Source of the DNA: an uncultured Lachnospiraceae bacterium
GTDB lineage: Bacteria > Bacillota > Clostridia > Lachnospirales > Lachnospiraceae
Direction of reading: 5' to 3'
Assembly: GCA_900551115.1 (NCBI GenBank)
Contig: URUY01000001.1
Location: forward strand, 1 to 64,000
DNA length: 64,000 bases
Position 1 is the stretch's first letter. The number at the start of each line of letters is the position of its first letter. The notes under the pieces are model-generated. The model was not told the origin of the DNA and did no database searches. It saw only the letters and a list, made by a program, of their open reading frames with translations. Made by a program: the position numbers and the translations under genes. Shown here piece by piece: positions 41,240 through 49,640 of this stretch.

Positions 41240-41734
41240 ATGAGACGTGCTGTTTATCCCGGAAGCTTTGATCCGGTCACTTACGGACATCTTGATGTAA
41301 TCAGAAGGGCTTCGCTTATTTTTGAAGAACTGACGGTCAGCGTTCTTAATAATAAAGAAAAGATGCCGTTGTTTTCTGTGGAAGAACGTGTTAAGATATT
41401 AAAAAAAGCAACAGAAGATTTGCCCAATGTAAAGGTGGATTCCTTCAGCGGTCTGCTGATTGATTACGCCAGGGAAAACAATATCCATGTAGCCGTTCGG
41501 GGATTGCGGGCCATTACTGATTTTGAATATGAGCTTCAGATAGCCCAAACCAACCGTGTACTGTCAAAGGAACAGTTAGATACTTTTTTTTTGACCACCA
41601 GTTTGGAATATGCCTATTTAAGTTCTTCAAGCGTCAGGGAAATAGCCAGCTTTGGAGGCGATATTTCCGAGTGTGTTCCCGAATTTGTTGCAAAAATGGT
41701 ATATGATAAATACGGAATAGAGCGCCATAGTTAA
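41240..41734 (+). CDS. coaD: Phosphopantetheine adenylyltransferase
   Basis: A 164-residue CoaD that adenylates 4'-phosphopantetheine to dephospho-CoA, the penultimate step of CoA synthesis. The nucleotidyltransferase motif YPGSFDPVTYGHLD is followed by AVRGLRAITDFEYELQ and the SSSSVREIASFGGD segment, all typical. SD AAAGGA precedes ATG 41240. It is in the rsmD-coaD pair, with ylbJ nearby as in Bacillus. Confidence 0.96.
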   Translation: MRRAVYPGSFDPVTYGHLDVIRRASLIFEELTVSVLNNKEKMPLFSVEERVKILKKATEDLPNVKVDSFSGLLIDYARENNIHVAVRGLRAITDFEYELQIAQTNRVLSKEQLDTFFLTTSLEYAYLSSSSVREIASFGGDISECVPEFVAKMVYDKYGIERHS

Positions 41735-41750
41735 GAGTAGGAGAGCAAAG

Positions 41751-42347
41751 ATGAGCAGCAGAATCGAACAGTTAATTGATGAAATCGAAGAGTATATTGA
41801 TAATTGCAAGCCGCAGGCCTTTTCCAGTACCAAGATAATCGTCAATAAGGACGATATCGATGAGCTTCTGCGTGAGCTGCGTATGAAGACGCCGGATGAA
41901 ATTAAGCGTTATCAGAAGATTATCAGTAATAAAGAAGCTATTTTAAATGATGCCCGCTTAAAAGCAGAGACATTAGTGAAAGAAGCGACTATTCAGACCA
42001 ATCAGCTTATTAACGAGCATGAGATTATGCAGCAGGCTTATGCACAGGCAAACGAAGTCGTTACCATGGCTACCCGCCAGGCACAGGAAATCCTTGATAA
42101 TGCTACCATGGAAGCCAACAATGTCCGTATGTCAGCCATGCAGTATATGGATGATATGCTGGCAAATTTGGAAACCGTAATCGAAGCGGCCACACAGACA
42201 GCCGCATCCAATTATGATACCCTGATTGGCAATCTGAATCATTATCAGGATATTATCCAGTCCAACCGGGCAGAGCTGCATCCTGCGGAGGATGACTTGG
42301 TAGAGGTGGATTTGGATGAGCCGAAGGAAAGCATTGATGTTATTTAA
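41751..42347 (+). CDS. Coiled-coil protein of unknown function
   Basis: A 198-residue acidic protein, helical over nearly its whole length. Residues about 60-150 look like the coiled coils seen in V-ATPase H/E subunits and DivIVA-like proteins (AKAETLVKEAT-type heptads, rich in Ala, Glu, Gln). The tail ends in acidic EPAEDDLVEVDLDE-like sequence. There is no signal peptide or membrane helix. It starts 17 bases after coaD and is followed by a strong terminator, so it ends the topoisomerase-rsmD-coaD unit. Its function is not known; a structural or division-linked role is only a guess. Confidence 0.75.
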   Translation: MSSRIEQLIDEIEEYIDNCKPQAFSSTKIIVNKDDIDELLRELRMKTPDEIKRYQKIISNKEAILNDARLKAETLVKEATIQTNQLINEHEIMQQAYAQANEVVTMATRQAQEILDNATMEANNVRMSAMQYMDDMLANLETVIEAATQTAASNYDTLIGNLNHYQDIIQSNRAELHPAEDDLVEVDLDEPKESIDVI

Positions 42348-42371
42348 AGAAAGCTTACTTGATGGACAGAC

Positions 42372-42412
42372 CGGTTTCCGGAAAACTTAATGTTACCGGA
42401 AACCGTTTTTTT
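42372..42412 (+). terminator. Terminator after the coiled-coil gene
   Basis: CGGTTTCCGG (42372-42381) pairs with CCGGAAACCG (42396-42405), a perfect 10-bp stem, followed by seven T. Confidence 0.9.
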
Positions 42413-42466
42413 ACTGTAAACGTAGATACAAAGCCTATAAACAGAAAAATATACATAGAGGTTTTT

Positions 42467-43816
42467 ATGAAAAGCTATAAAAAATTAATGACTGCGGCGC
42501 TTCTTTTTTTACAGTGTTTTTTGCTGATGCCGATACAGGCTTCGGCTGGCAGCTTTCACTATCCGCCGGATACTGACGGTGAGCTTGTTGTGGTGATTGA
42601 CCCCGGTCACGGCGGCAACAATTTAGGCGCGGATTACAACGGTTATTTAGAAAAAGAAATGAATATGACAGTAGCAAATGCCATGTATGAAGAACTGTGC
42701 AAATACGAAGGCATCACCGTCTATATGACCCATACTTCGGCGGATACTGCCATGAGCATACAGGAGCGGGCTGATTTTGCAGCTTCCGTCAATGCGGATT
42801 TTGTTTTCTGCCTGCATTTTAATATGTCACCTGAAAATATGCTGTTCGGCTCCGAGGTATGGGTTTCTGCCTTTGGAGAGCCCAACAGGGAGGGGTATCG
42901 CTTTGGCTGCGTACAGATGGATACCATGCTGGAAATGGGGCTTTTTATTCGTGGCGTGAAAACAAAATTTAACGATAACGGCACCGATTATTACGGCATC
43001 CTCCGTTATTGCGAAGAGTACAATATTCCCGCAGCGCTTATAGAACACTGCCACATTGACCATGAAGAGGACGTAGGCTTTTGTGATTCCGAAGAAGAGC
43101 TGATTGCCTTCGGCATTGCAGACGCCACCTCCGCTGCCAAATACTTCGGTTTAAAAAGTGAGCTTTTAGGTGTGGATTACAGTACCTATGATAAAGTTCC
43201 GGTCCTTACACCCAACGCCTTATATGTACAGCAGGATTCTACGGATCCGGATATCTGTATGATAGAAGAGGCTTATGTGGATATGGAAAAACGGGAAATA
43301 GGCATAAACGTAACCGGCTGCGACTATGATTCCCCCATGCTTTATTATTCCTACAGCATAGACGGCGGGACTACCTATACGCCCTATCTTGCATGGCCTG
43401 AAACGGATGTAATGGCAGATTACAGCCCGGATACCTTTACGCTGAAGATTGCCGTCCCTGACGGTGTAAGCCCGGCCATTATTGTAAAATGTGTAAACCA
43501 GTATGACCGTTATACGGAAAGTAATCTGCTGACCGGTTATCCCATATTCGTAAGCGAACCGGAGGTCACAGCTTCAGATGAACAGGCAGACAGTATTTCA
43601 GAGGGCAACGCTTTTGCGGATATTTCCGAAAACAGCGGCCACGCAGGCTTTAAAGCACCTGAAAGAAAAGAAGATGTGGATTCCGAAGCCTCCTTTTTAG
43701 ACTTTTTAAAGCTTTGCCTGCTTGTTTCCTGTATCCTCTTTGGGGCACTTCTTATTACCAATATCATTCTGACCGCAAAAAGACGTCAGAAAAGGAAGCA
43801 TCGAAGGAGAAAATAA
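42467..43816 (+). CDS. Membrane-anchored N-acetylmuramoyl-L-alanine amidase
   Basis: A 449-residue Amidase_3-family cell wall hydrolase. An N-terminal signal peptide (about 1-27, MKSYKK followed by a hydrophobic stretch ending near QASAG) leads to the zinc amidase domain: first ligand in VVIDPGHGG, Glu in YLEKEMN, His in FCLHFN, and the catalytic Glu in ALIEHCHID. A beta-rich region follows, then a C-terminal membrane helix (about 405-430) and a basic tail (RRQKRKHRRRK). It cleaves the amide between muramic acid and the stem peptide. ATG 42467 follows GAGG. The end overlaps convergent ylbJ by 31 bp. Confidence 0.88.
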   Translation: MKSYKKLMTAALLFLQCFLLMPIQASAGSFHYPPDTDGELVVVIDPGHGGNNLGADYNGYLEKEMNMTVANAMYEELCKYEGITVYMTHTSADTAMSIQERADFAASVNADFVFCLHFNMSPENMLFGSEVWVSAFGEPNREGYRFGCVQMDTMLEMGLFIRGVKTKFNDNGTDYYGILRYCEEYNIPAALIEHCHIDHEEDVGFCDSEEELIAFGIADATSAAKYFGLKSELLGVDYSTYDKVPVLTPNALYVQQDSTDPDICMIEEAYVDMEKREIGINVTGCDYDSPMLYYSYSIDGGTTYTPYLAWPETDVMADYSPDTFTLKIAVPDGVSPAIIVKCVNQYDRYTESNLLTGYPIFVSEPEVTASDEQADSISEGNAFADISENSGHAGFKAPERKEDVDSEASFLDFLKLCLLVSCILFGALLITNIILTAKRRQKRKHRRRK

Positions 43817-44766
43817 AAGGCGGCGGTAAGACCTGTCTGTATGGTTTTATGTATCAGATACCGGCCTGTAGACAGGTCCGTTTTTTTCAGAGCGCTCATT
43901 GTCTGCGCAATACAGGAGAGACCGCCTAAGGGCAGCATAATCAGTACAAAAAGAGGCGCAATGCTGCCGATACGGCTGATGCCGCTTGTGATTTCCGTAA
44001 GACAATTGATACCAGAAAGCAGCTTTTCCCTGCCGTAAAAAGCCGGCGGGACAAAAACATGGGGTATCAGATTGAGCAGGTTAAACAGAATCATATAACC
44101 TCCCAGGGTAGTGATTCCGGCAATGGATGACTGCATGGCTTCCTCTAAGCTTTGCATAAAGCCCTCTGTTTTTTCTGCCCTTATTTCGGCAGTACGGATA
44201 AAAGCGCCGGTGTTTGCAGAAGCGCCGGCAGTAAAAACTCCGGCAGGCAGCAAAAAACCTGAAAATCTTAAAAACAGTCCGTACAGCAAAGGAATACCAT
44301 ACATGCCAAACAGAAAAAAGGGTAGCTTTCCTGCGGTATAAAGTCCTGTTACCGGCAGCAAAAAGCTGATATAATATACGGGACCGATATTATTACAGAA
44401 GGCAAGAAGAAATTCAGCCTCCCGTTTTGTCAGCCTGTTCCTTTTATACAGTTCTGCAATGACCTTGGCACCCATGGGAAAGCCGCATAAAAAACCCAGG
44501 ATAAGACAATAAACGCAGTTTTTGCTGATGCGGTAGAGCGGCCCTAATACAGGATACAGAATACAGGCAAAGCCTTCCGTCAGATTTTGGCGTACCATAA
44601 CGGCGGATAGCAGCATAAAAGGAAAAAGAACAGGCACCATTTTGTCAAACCAAAGGGAAAGGCCTGTAGCGGCATAGTAAAGGCTTATCTTTGGATATAA
44701 AAGAATCAGTGCAAAGAGAATAAGGAAAGCACCGGATTTTACCGCTTTTTTTACAGAAGATTTCAT
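43786..44766 (-). CDS. ylbJ: Sporulation integral membrane protein YlbJ
   Basis: A 326-residue polytopic membrane protein of the YlbJ family (nucleoside-recognition/Gate domains), with about eight helices. Conserved stretches are FDKMVPVLFPFMLLSAVMVRQ and GLLCGFPMGAKVIAELYKRN (read as LGFLCGFPMGAKV). In Bacillus ylbJ is needed for spore cortex formation under sporulation sigma factors, and it also lies close to coaD. The gene is on the opposite strand to its neighbours. Its 3' end overlaps the amidase gene by 31 bp, and it carries the amidase terminator within its codons. Confidence 0.88.
   Translation of the reverse strand: MKSSVKKAVKSGAFLILFALILLYPKISLYYAATGLSLWFDKMVPVLFPFMLLSAVMVRQNLTEGFACILYPVLGPLYRISKNCVYCLILGFLCGFPMGAKVIAELYKRNRLTKREAEFLLAFCNNIGPVYYISFLLPVTGLYTAGKLPFFLFGMYGIPLLYGLFLRFSGFLLPAGVFTAGASANTGAFIRTAEIRAEKTEGFMQSLEEAMQSSIAGITTLGGYMILFNLLNLIPHVFVPPAFYGREKLLSGINCLTEITSGISRIGSIAPLFVLIMLPLGGLSCIAQTMSALKKTDLSTGRYLIHKTIQTGLTAAFYFLLRCFLF
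43830..43887 (+). terminator. Amidase terminator inside the ylbJ coding sequence
   Basis: GACCTGTCT (43830-43838) pairs with AGACAGGTC (43870-43878) around a 31-base loop, followed by CG and seven T on the plus strand. It lies wholly within the 3' coding part of the convergent ylbJ gene, starting 14 bases after the amidase stop. Confidence 0.6.
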
Positions 44767-44849
44767 TGCATTGTTTCCTGGAGGTTTCCTTATCCCTATT
44801 ATATGTAAAGAGCAGAGAAGAAATGAATTGCAGGACAGGAGGAAATGTA

Positions 44850-45560
44850 ATGATACGTCTTGACAAGTTTCTGTGCAAGGCAGGAGCCGGCAGTAGAAGT
44901 GAGGTAAAGCTCTTATTAAAAAAGGGGCTTGTTACAGTAAACGGCAATGTGGAAAAATCGGCAGATATCAAGGTAAATGAGCTTACGGACGTTATCATGT
45001 TTGGTGGGAAAAGCCTTTGCTATTCTCAATTTCATTATTATCTGCTGCATAAGCCTGCCGGAGTTATAACCGCTACCGAGGACAGAAGAGAACAGACAGT
45101 TCTTGCGCTTTTGAAAGACGTTCCTGTTAAGAACCTGTTTCCTGTAGGACGTTTAGATAAGGATACGGAAGGGCTTTTACTCATTACGGATGACGGCGAG
45201 CTGGCGCACAACCTCTTATCACCCAAAAAGCATGTGGACAAGACCTATCTGGTACGGTTGAAAGAGCCCATAACAAAAGAGGCCATAGAGGCTTTGGAAG
45301 CGGGAGTGGATATTGGGGATGATACCCTTACCATGCCTGCGGCAGTTAAAAAAATAAAAGATACGGAAATTGAGCTTACCATTAAAGAAGGCCGTTTTCA
45401 TCAGGTAAAACGTATGCTTGCGGCAGTGGGCAATGAGGTTATTTATTTAAAGCGCCTTTCCATGGGAACGCTGTACTTGCCTGACGATTTGGAAAAGGGC
45501 TGTTACCGTCCTCTGACAGAAGAGGAGCTTGGGGCCTTAAAACAGGAGAAGGATGTCTAA
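44850..45560 (+). CDS. RsuA-family rRNA pseudouridine synthase
   Basis: A 236-residue RsuA/RluB/E/F-type enzyme. An N-terminal S4 RNA-binding domain (MIRLDKFLCKAGAGSRSEVKLLLKKG) is followed by the synthase domain with the catalytic Asp in FPVGRLDKDTEGLLLIT. It isomerises a specific uridine in 16S or 23S rRNA; the exact site cannot be assigned by eye. ATG 44850 follows AGGAGG. The last codons contain AAACAGGAGAAGGAT, a sequence that is duplicated as the SD of the next gene. Confidence 0.9.
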   Translation: MIRLDKFLCKAGAGSRSEVKLLLKKGLVTVNGNVEKSADIKVNELTDVIMFGGKSLCYSQFHYYLLHKPAGVITATEDRREQTVLALLKDVPVKNLFPVGRLDKDTEGLLLITDDGELAHNLLSPKKHVDKTYLVRLKEPITKEAIEALEAGVDIGDDTLTMPAAVKKIKDTEIELTIKEGRFHQVKRMLAAVGNEVIYLKRLSMGTLYLPDDLEKGCYRPLTEEELGALKQEKDV

Positions 45561-45601
45561 AAAGAGAACTAAAAAGAAAATACACAAAACAGGAGAAGGA
45601 T
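45540..45601 (+). repeat. 15-bp direct repeat: end of RsuA gene and SD of HAD gene
   Basis: AAACAGGAGAAGGAT at 45540-45554 (coding, just before the stop) recurs exactly at 45587-45601, where its AGGAG serves as the SD of the HAD gene. The period is 47 bp. Confidence 0.9.
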
Positions 45602-46276
45602 ATGAGCCACATAAACAATCCGTTAAAACAGCTTCTTTTGGAATTTGAAGCAATCATATTTGATTTGGACGGCACCCTGCTTGATTCCATGTGGATGTGG
45701 CGTAAAATAGATATTGAATATCTGGGGCGGTTTCATATCCCGCTGCCGGAAGGTCTTCAGACAGAGATTGAAGGTAAGAGCTTTTCGGAAACCGCGGTAT
45801 ATTTCAAAGAAAAATTTCACCTTTCCGACAGTCTCGATACCATAAAAGCAGACTGGAACGCCATGGCCTGTGACAAATACCGGTATGAAGTACCCTTCAA
45901 GGAGGGGGCGCTTCCTTTCTTGAAATATTGCAGGGAAAAGGGCATAAAGCTTGGTGTGGCAACAAGTAATTCCAGAGAGCTTGTAGAGCATGCAGCCGAG
46001 GCGCTTTCCTTTTATGATTATTTTTCCTGCATCATGACAGGCTGTGAGGTGAAAAAGGGAAAGCCTGCACCGGACATTTATCTGGCTGTGGCAGAAAAGC
46101 TTTGTGTAAAACCCCAAAAATGTCTGGTGTTTGAGGATATTCTGCCGGGTATCCGTGCAGGGAAAAATGCCGGCATGCGTGTATGTGCGGTAGAGGATGC
46201 CTATTCTGCCCATATCAGAGGAGAAAAACAGGCTCTGGCGGATTTTTATATAGAGAATTTTTATGAACTGTTGTAA
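45602..46276 (+). CDS. HAD-superfamily phosphatase/phosphoglucomutase-like protein
   Basis: A 224-residue HAD hydrolase of the beta-phosphoglucomutase-like subgroup. Motif I is FDLDGTLLDSM (nucleophile and acid Asp), motif II lies in VATSN, motif III Lys in KKGKPAPDIY and motif IV in FEDILPGIRAGKNAG. The helical cap lies between about 25 and 95. It probably dephosphorylates a small sugar phosphate or nucleotide; pyrophosphatase or glycolate phosphatase roles are also possible. The SD comes from the second copy of a 15-bp duplication. Confidence 0.87.
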   Translation: MSHINNPLKQLLLEFEAIIFDLDGTLLDSMWMWRKIDIEYLGRFHIPLPEGLQTEIEGKSFSETAVYFKEKFHLSDSLDTIKADWNAMACDKYRYEVPFKEGALPFLKYCREKGIKLGVATSNSRELVEHAAEALSFYDYFSCIMTGCEVKKGKPAPDIYLAVAEKLCVKPQKCLVFEDILPGIRAGKNAGMRVCAVEDAYSAHIRGEKQALADFYIENFYELL

Positions 46277-46304
46277 GGCCCATAAGAGCCGGGAGGTTGT
46301 TTGA

Positions 46305-48242
46305 TTGAACAGTGGATTTTTACCTGTCTGCAGACAGGATATGGAAGAAAGAAATATAAGTCAGCTTGATTTTGTCTATGTGATTGGAGATGCCTATGTG
46401 GACCATCCTTCCTTTGGACATGCCATCATCAGCAGGATTTTGGAGGCTCATGGCTACAGTGTGGGGATTATTTCCCAGCCGGACTGGAAGGATGATAAGA
46501 GCATTACTGTGCTTGGCAGACCGCGCCTTGCCTTTCTTGTCAGCTCCGGCAATATGGACAGTATGGTCAATCACTATTCGGTTTCCAAAAAACGCAGGAC
46601 AAACGATGCCTATACACCGGGCGGAGAAAGCGGGAAGCGTCCCGATTATGCAACGGTAGTATACGGCAATCTGATACGGCATACCTATAAAGATATTCCC
46701 ATTATCATAGGCGGCATTGAAGCCAGCTTACGGCGAATGGCTCATTACGATTACTGGTCGGATAAATTCAAGCGTTCCATTCTTTTGGACAGTCAGGCAG
46801 ATTTGATTTCCTACGGCATGGGGGAGAAGAGCATCGTGGAAATTGCAGATGCCCTAAACAGCGGTATTGCAGTCAGGGACATTACCTTTATTCCCGGTAC
46901 GGTTTATAAAACCAAAACCCCTGAAAATGTGTATGACGGGTACAGGCTTCCTGATTATGATGCCATGAAGGAAAAGCCTGCCCTCTATGCAGAAAGCTTT
47001 GCCATACAGTATGAAAGCACGGATCCCTTTACCGGGAAGGTGCTGATGGAGGGCTATCCCGGAGGCGTCTGTGTCGTACAGAATCCGCCCCAGCCGCCGC
47101 TTACAACAGAGGAAATGGATGCGGTCTATGCACTTCCCTATATGCGTACCTATCACCCCATGTATGAAGAGGCAGGAGGCGTACCGGCCATTGCCGAAAT
47201 CAAGTTTTCTTTAATCAGTAACCGGGGCTGCTTTGGCGGCTGCAGCTTCTGCGCGCTGACCTTTCATCAGGGACGTACCATACAGGTAAGAAGCCATGAA
47301 TCCATTATAGAAGAAGCAAAGCTGCTGATTCAGGATAAGGACTTTAAAGGCTATATTCATGATGTAGGAGGGCCTACGGCTAATTTCAGGCATCCGTCCT
47401 GTGAAAAGCAGCTTACCTGCGGCGTATGTAAAAACAGGCAGTGCCTGTTTCCGAAACCCTGTAAAAATCTGACGGTGGATCATTCGGATTATCTTTCTCT
47501 GCTCAGGAAGCTGAGAGAACTGCCCGGTGTCAAAAAAGTCTTTGTCCGTTCAGGCATCCGTTTTGACTATATGCTGGCAGACTCTGACGACAGCTTTTTT
47601 AAGGAGCTTGTAGAGTATCATGTAAGCGGTCAGCTTAAGGTGGCGCCGGAGCATATCTCAGACGCGGTGCTTACGCGTATGGGCAAGCCTGAAAATGCCG
47701 TTTACGAGAAATTTACCGCCAAATACAAAAAGCTGAACGAACAGCTTGGCTTAAAGCAGTATCTGGTGCCGTATCTGATGTCTTCCCATCCGGGCTCTAC
47801 CTTAAAGGAAGCCATAGAGCTGGCTGAATATCTGCGGGATTTGGGCTATATGCCGGAGCAGGTACAGGATTTTTATCCGACGCCCTCCACCGTATCCACG
47901 GTCATGTATTATACCGGACTGGACCCCAGGGATATGAAGCCGGTTTATGTATGTAAAAATCCCCATGAAAAGGCAATGCAGCGAGCCCTTATCCAATACC
48001 GGAATCCCAGGAATTACGATTTGGTATGTGAAGCGCTGCGTGCTGCAGGAAGAGAGGATTTAATAGGCTTTGACAAGCATTGTCTGGTACGTCCCAGACG
48101 CATTGGCCATGAAAAAGAAGAAAACCGCACATTCAAGAATGCTGTAAACGGAAAAGAAACAACGAAAAAAAGCTTAAAGAGTAAACCGAAGAAAACAATT
48201 CGTAATGTTCATAAAAAGAAGACTACAAAAACAGGCAGGTAA
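46305..48242 (+). CDS. YgiQ-family radical SAM protein
   Basis: A 645-residue UPF0313/YgiQ protein. The N-terminal part is a B12-binding-like fold; the radical SAM cluster motif is CFGGCSFC, followed by a TIM-barrel core with GGPTANFRHPSC and KVAPEHISDAVL, and a basic Lys/Thr-rich tail. The reaction of YgiQ enzymes is not known. The start is TTG 46305, supported by GGGAGG 8 bases upstream. It runs in the same direction as the HAD gene (28 bases upstream) and the SDR gene (17 bases downstream). Confidence 0.9.
   Translation: MNSGFLPVCRQDMEERNISQLDFVYVIGDAYVDHPSFGHAIISRILEAHGYSVGIISQPDWKDDKSITVLGRPRLAFLVSSGNMDSMVNHYSVSKKRRTNDAYTPGGESGKRPDYATVVYGNLIRHTYKDIPIIIGGIEASLRRMAHYDYWSDKFKRSILLDSQADLISYGMGEKSIVEIADALNSGIAVRDITFIPGTVYKTKTPENVYDGYRLPDYDAMKEKPALYAESFAIQYESTDPFTGKVLMEGYPGGVCVVQNPPQPPLTTEEMDAVYALPYMRTYHPMYEEAGGVPAIAEIKFSLISNRGCFGGCSFCALTFHQGRTIQVRSHESIIEEAKLLIQDKDFKGYIHDVGGPTANFRHPSCEKQLTCGVCKNRQCLFPKPCKNLTVDHSDYLSLLRKLRELPGVKKVFVRSGIRFDYMLADSDDSFFKELVEYHVSGQLKVAPEHISDAVLTRMGKPENAVYEKFTAKYKKLNEQLGLKQYLVPYLMSSHPGSTLKEAIELAEYLRDLGYMPEQVQDFYPTPSTVSTVMYYTGLDPRDMKPVYVCKNPHEKAMQRALIQYRNPRNYDLVCEALRAAGREDLIGFDKHCLVRPRRIGHEKEENRTFKNAVNGKETTKKSLKSKPKKTIRNVHKKKTTKTGR
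46323..46338. repeat. 16-bp perfect palindrome in the start of the ygiQ gene
   Basis: CCTGTCTGCAGACAGG is a perfect palindrome. Its 12-base core TGTCTGCAGACA occurs twice more in this window (49879-49890 and 49900-49911), in a different reading frame. Confidence 0.9.
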
Positions 48243-48259
48243 CGGAAAGGAGCTTTACT

Positions 48260-49039
48260 ATGAGAAAGAATATTATCATTATTACCGGCGCATCTTCAGG
48301 AATCGGACAGGAATTTGCGTTACAGATTGATACGGCATTTTCCAATATTGATGAAATATGGCTGATTGCAAGAAGAGAAGAGAGGCTTACAGAGGTTGCT
48401 AAAGTGATGGAGCATACTACGAAGCTGATCTGCATGGATGTAACAGACGAATATGCCATGGATGATTTTGAAAGGCTTTTGGAGGAATCGAATGTAACGG
48501 TCCGCATGCTTATCAATGCTGCCGGAATGGGGCTGATGGGCTCTTTTGAGGATATTCCCCTTGAGGAACAGCTTGAAATGCTTACGGTAAACTGTGAAGC
48601 GCTGACAAAAATGACCTATATTACCCTGCCCTATATGGCGGGCGGCAGCCGTATCATACAGTTAGCCTCCAGCGCGGCTTTCCTTCCCCAGCCTGATTTT
48701 GCCGTTTATGCGGCCACAAAATCTTATGTATTAAGTCTTTCAAGGGCGCTTAACAGAGAGCTTGCCTACCGTGGGATTTATGTAACGGCAGTCTGCCCGG
48801 GTCCCGTAAATACAGAATTCTTTTCGATTGCAGAGCAGTACGGCAGTACGCTTGCTGTAAAAAAACTGACTATGATTACCTCTGAAAAATGCGTTGCAGA
48901 TGCGTTAAGAGCCTCTTATAACAAGCAGTCCATGGCAGTTCCGGGCATTCCCATGAAAGCCTTTCTTTTAGCTGCGAAATTTCTGCCCCATGAGGTCCTT
49001 TTACGTTTATCACAGTTACTGGGAGGATGTGAGGAATGA
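48260..49039 (+). CDS. Short-chain dehydrogenase/reductase
   Basis: A 259-residue classical SDR. The NAD(P)-binding TGASSGIG lies at the N-terminus, NAAG follows, and the catalytic Ser (LASSAAF) and YxxxK (YAATK) are in place. The substrate is unknown; the protein resembles the DltE/YqjQ group. The C-terminal 40 residues have a hydrophobic stretch that could bind membrane. The last four bases overlap the next gene (ATGA). Confidence 0.9.
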   Translation: MRKNIIIITGASSGIGQEFALQIDTAFSNIDEIWLIARREERLTEVAKVMEHTTKLICMDVTDEYAMDDFERLLEESNVTVRMLINAAGMGLMGSFEDIPLEEQLEMLTVNCEALTKMTYITLPYMAGGSRIIQLASSAAFLPQPDFAVYAATKSYVLSLSRALNRELAYRGIYVTAVCPGPVNTEFFSIAEQYGSTLAVKKLTMITSEKCVADALRASYNKQSMAVPGIPMKAFLLAAKFLPHEVLLRLSQLLGGCEE

Positions 49040-49626
49040 TTTTTCACTTACAGCGTTTGTTTTCCACAGCAAAGGTAAAGGGGACTAAGCATTATCTTAA
49101 CAGTCAGAAGAAATATGAGATTATCCGCACCGTACTTTTTTTCTTTATTTCCCTTTCCCTTTTTGCGGCAGGCTTTATTACAACCGGTACCCGCAACAAC
49201 CTTTTAACCATCGTTGCCGTATTGGGCTGCCTTCCTGCCTGTAAAAGTCTGGTAGAAACCATTATGTACTGCAGGTACGGCAGTCTTTCTGAAACAGACT
49301 GTACAGAAATAGAAAAGCATACCGGGGGACTTACCTGCCTGTATGACATGATTTATACCACAAGGGAAAAAACCTTTCCGGTTCTGCACCTTACCGTATG
49401 CGGCAATACCATAGCCGGTTATATGCCGGATAAAAAGCTTTCAGATACGGACTGTGCAAAGCATCTTGAAAGCTGCTTAAAGGCAGATAACTATACCGGC
49501 GTCACCGTGAAAATATTTAAAGACCTTAACAAATATACGGAACGCCTTAACAGCCTAAAGCAGCTTGATACGGAGCAGAAGCTGACGTCCGGTGTCATCA
49601 ATACCCTGAAAAGTATTGCATTATAA
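49036..49626 (+). CDS. Membrane protein of unknown function
   Basis: A 196-residue protein with two hydrophobic helices near the N-terminus (about 30-50 and 53-72) and a cytoplasmic C-terminal domain of about 120 residues (YTTREKTFPVLHLTVCGNTIAGYMPDKK...). I recognise no catalytic motif. Its start overlaps the SDR stop by four bases, which suggests coupled translation. It is followed 14 bases later by an RluA-family gene. Confidence 0.75.
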   Translation: MIFHLQRLFSTAKVKGTKHYLNSQKKYEIIRTVLFFFISLSLFAAGFITTGTRNNLLTIVAVLGCLPACKSLVETIMYCRYGSLSETDCTEIEKHTGGLTCLYDMIYTTREKTFPVLHLTVCGNTIAGYMPDKKLSDTDCAKHLESCLKADNYTGVTVKIFKDLNKYTERLNSLKQLDTEQKLTSGVINTLKSIAL

Positions 49627-49640
49627 CAGGAGAGCAGGTT

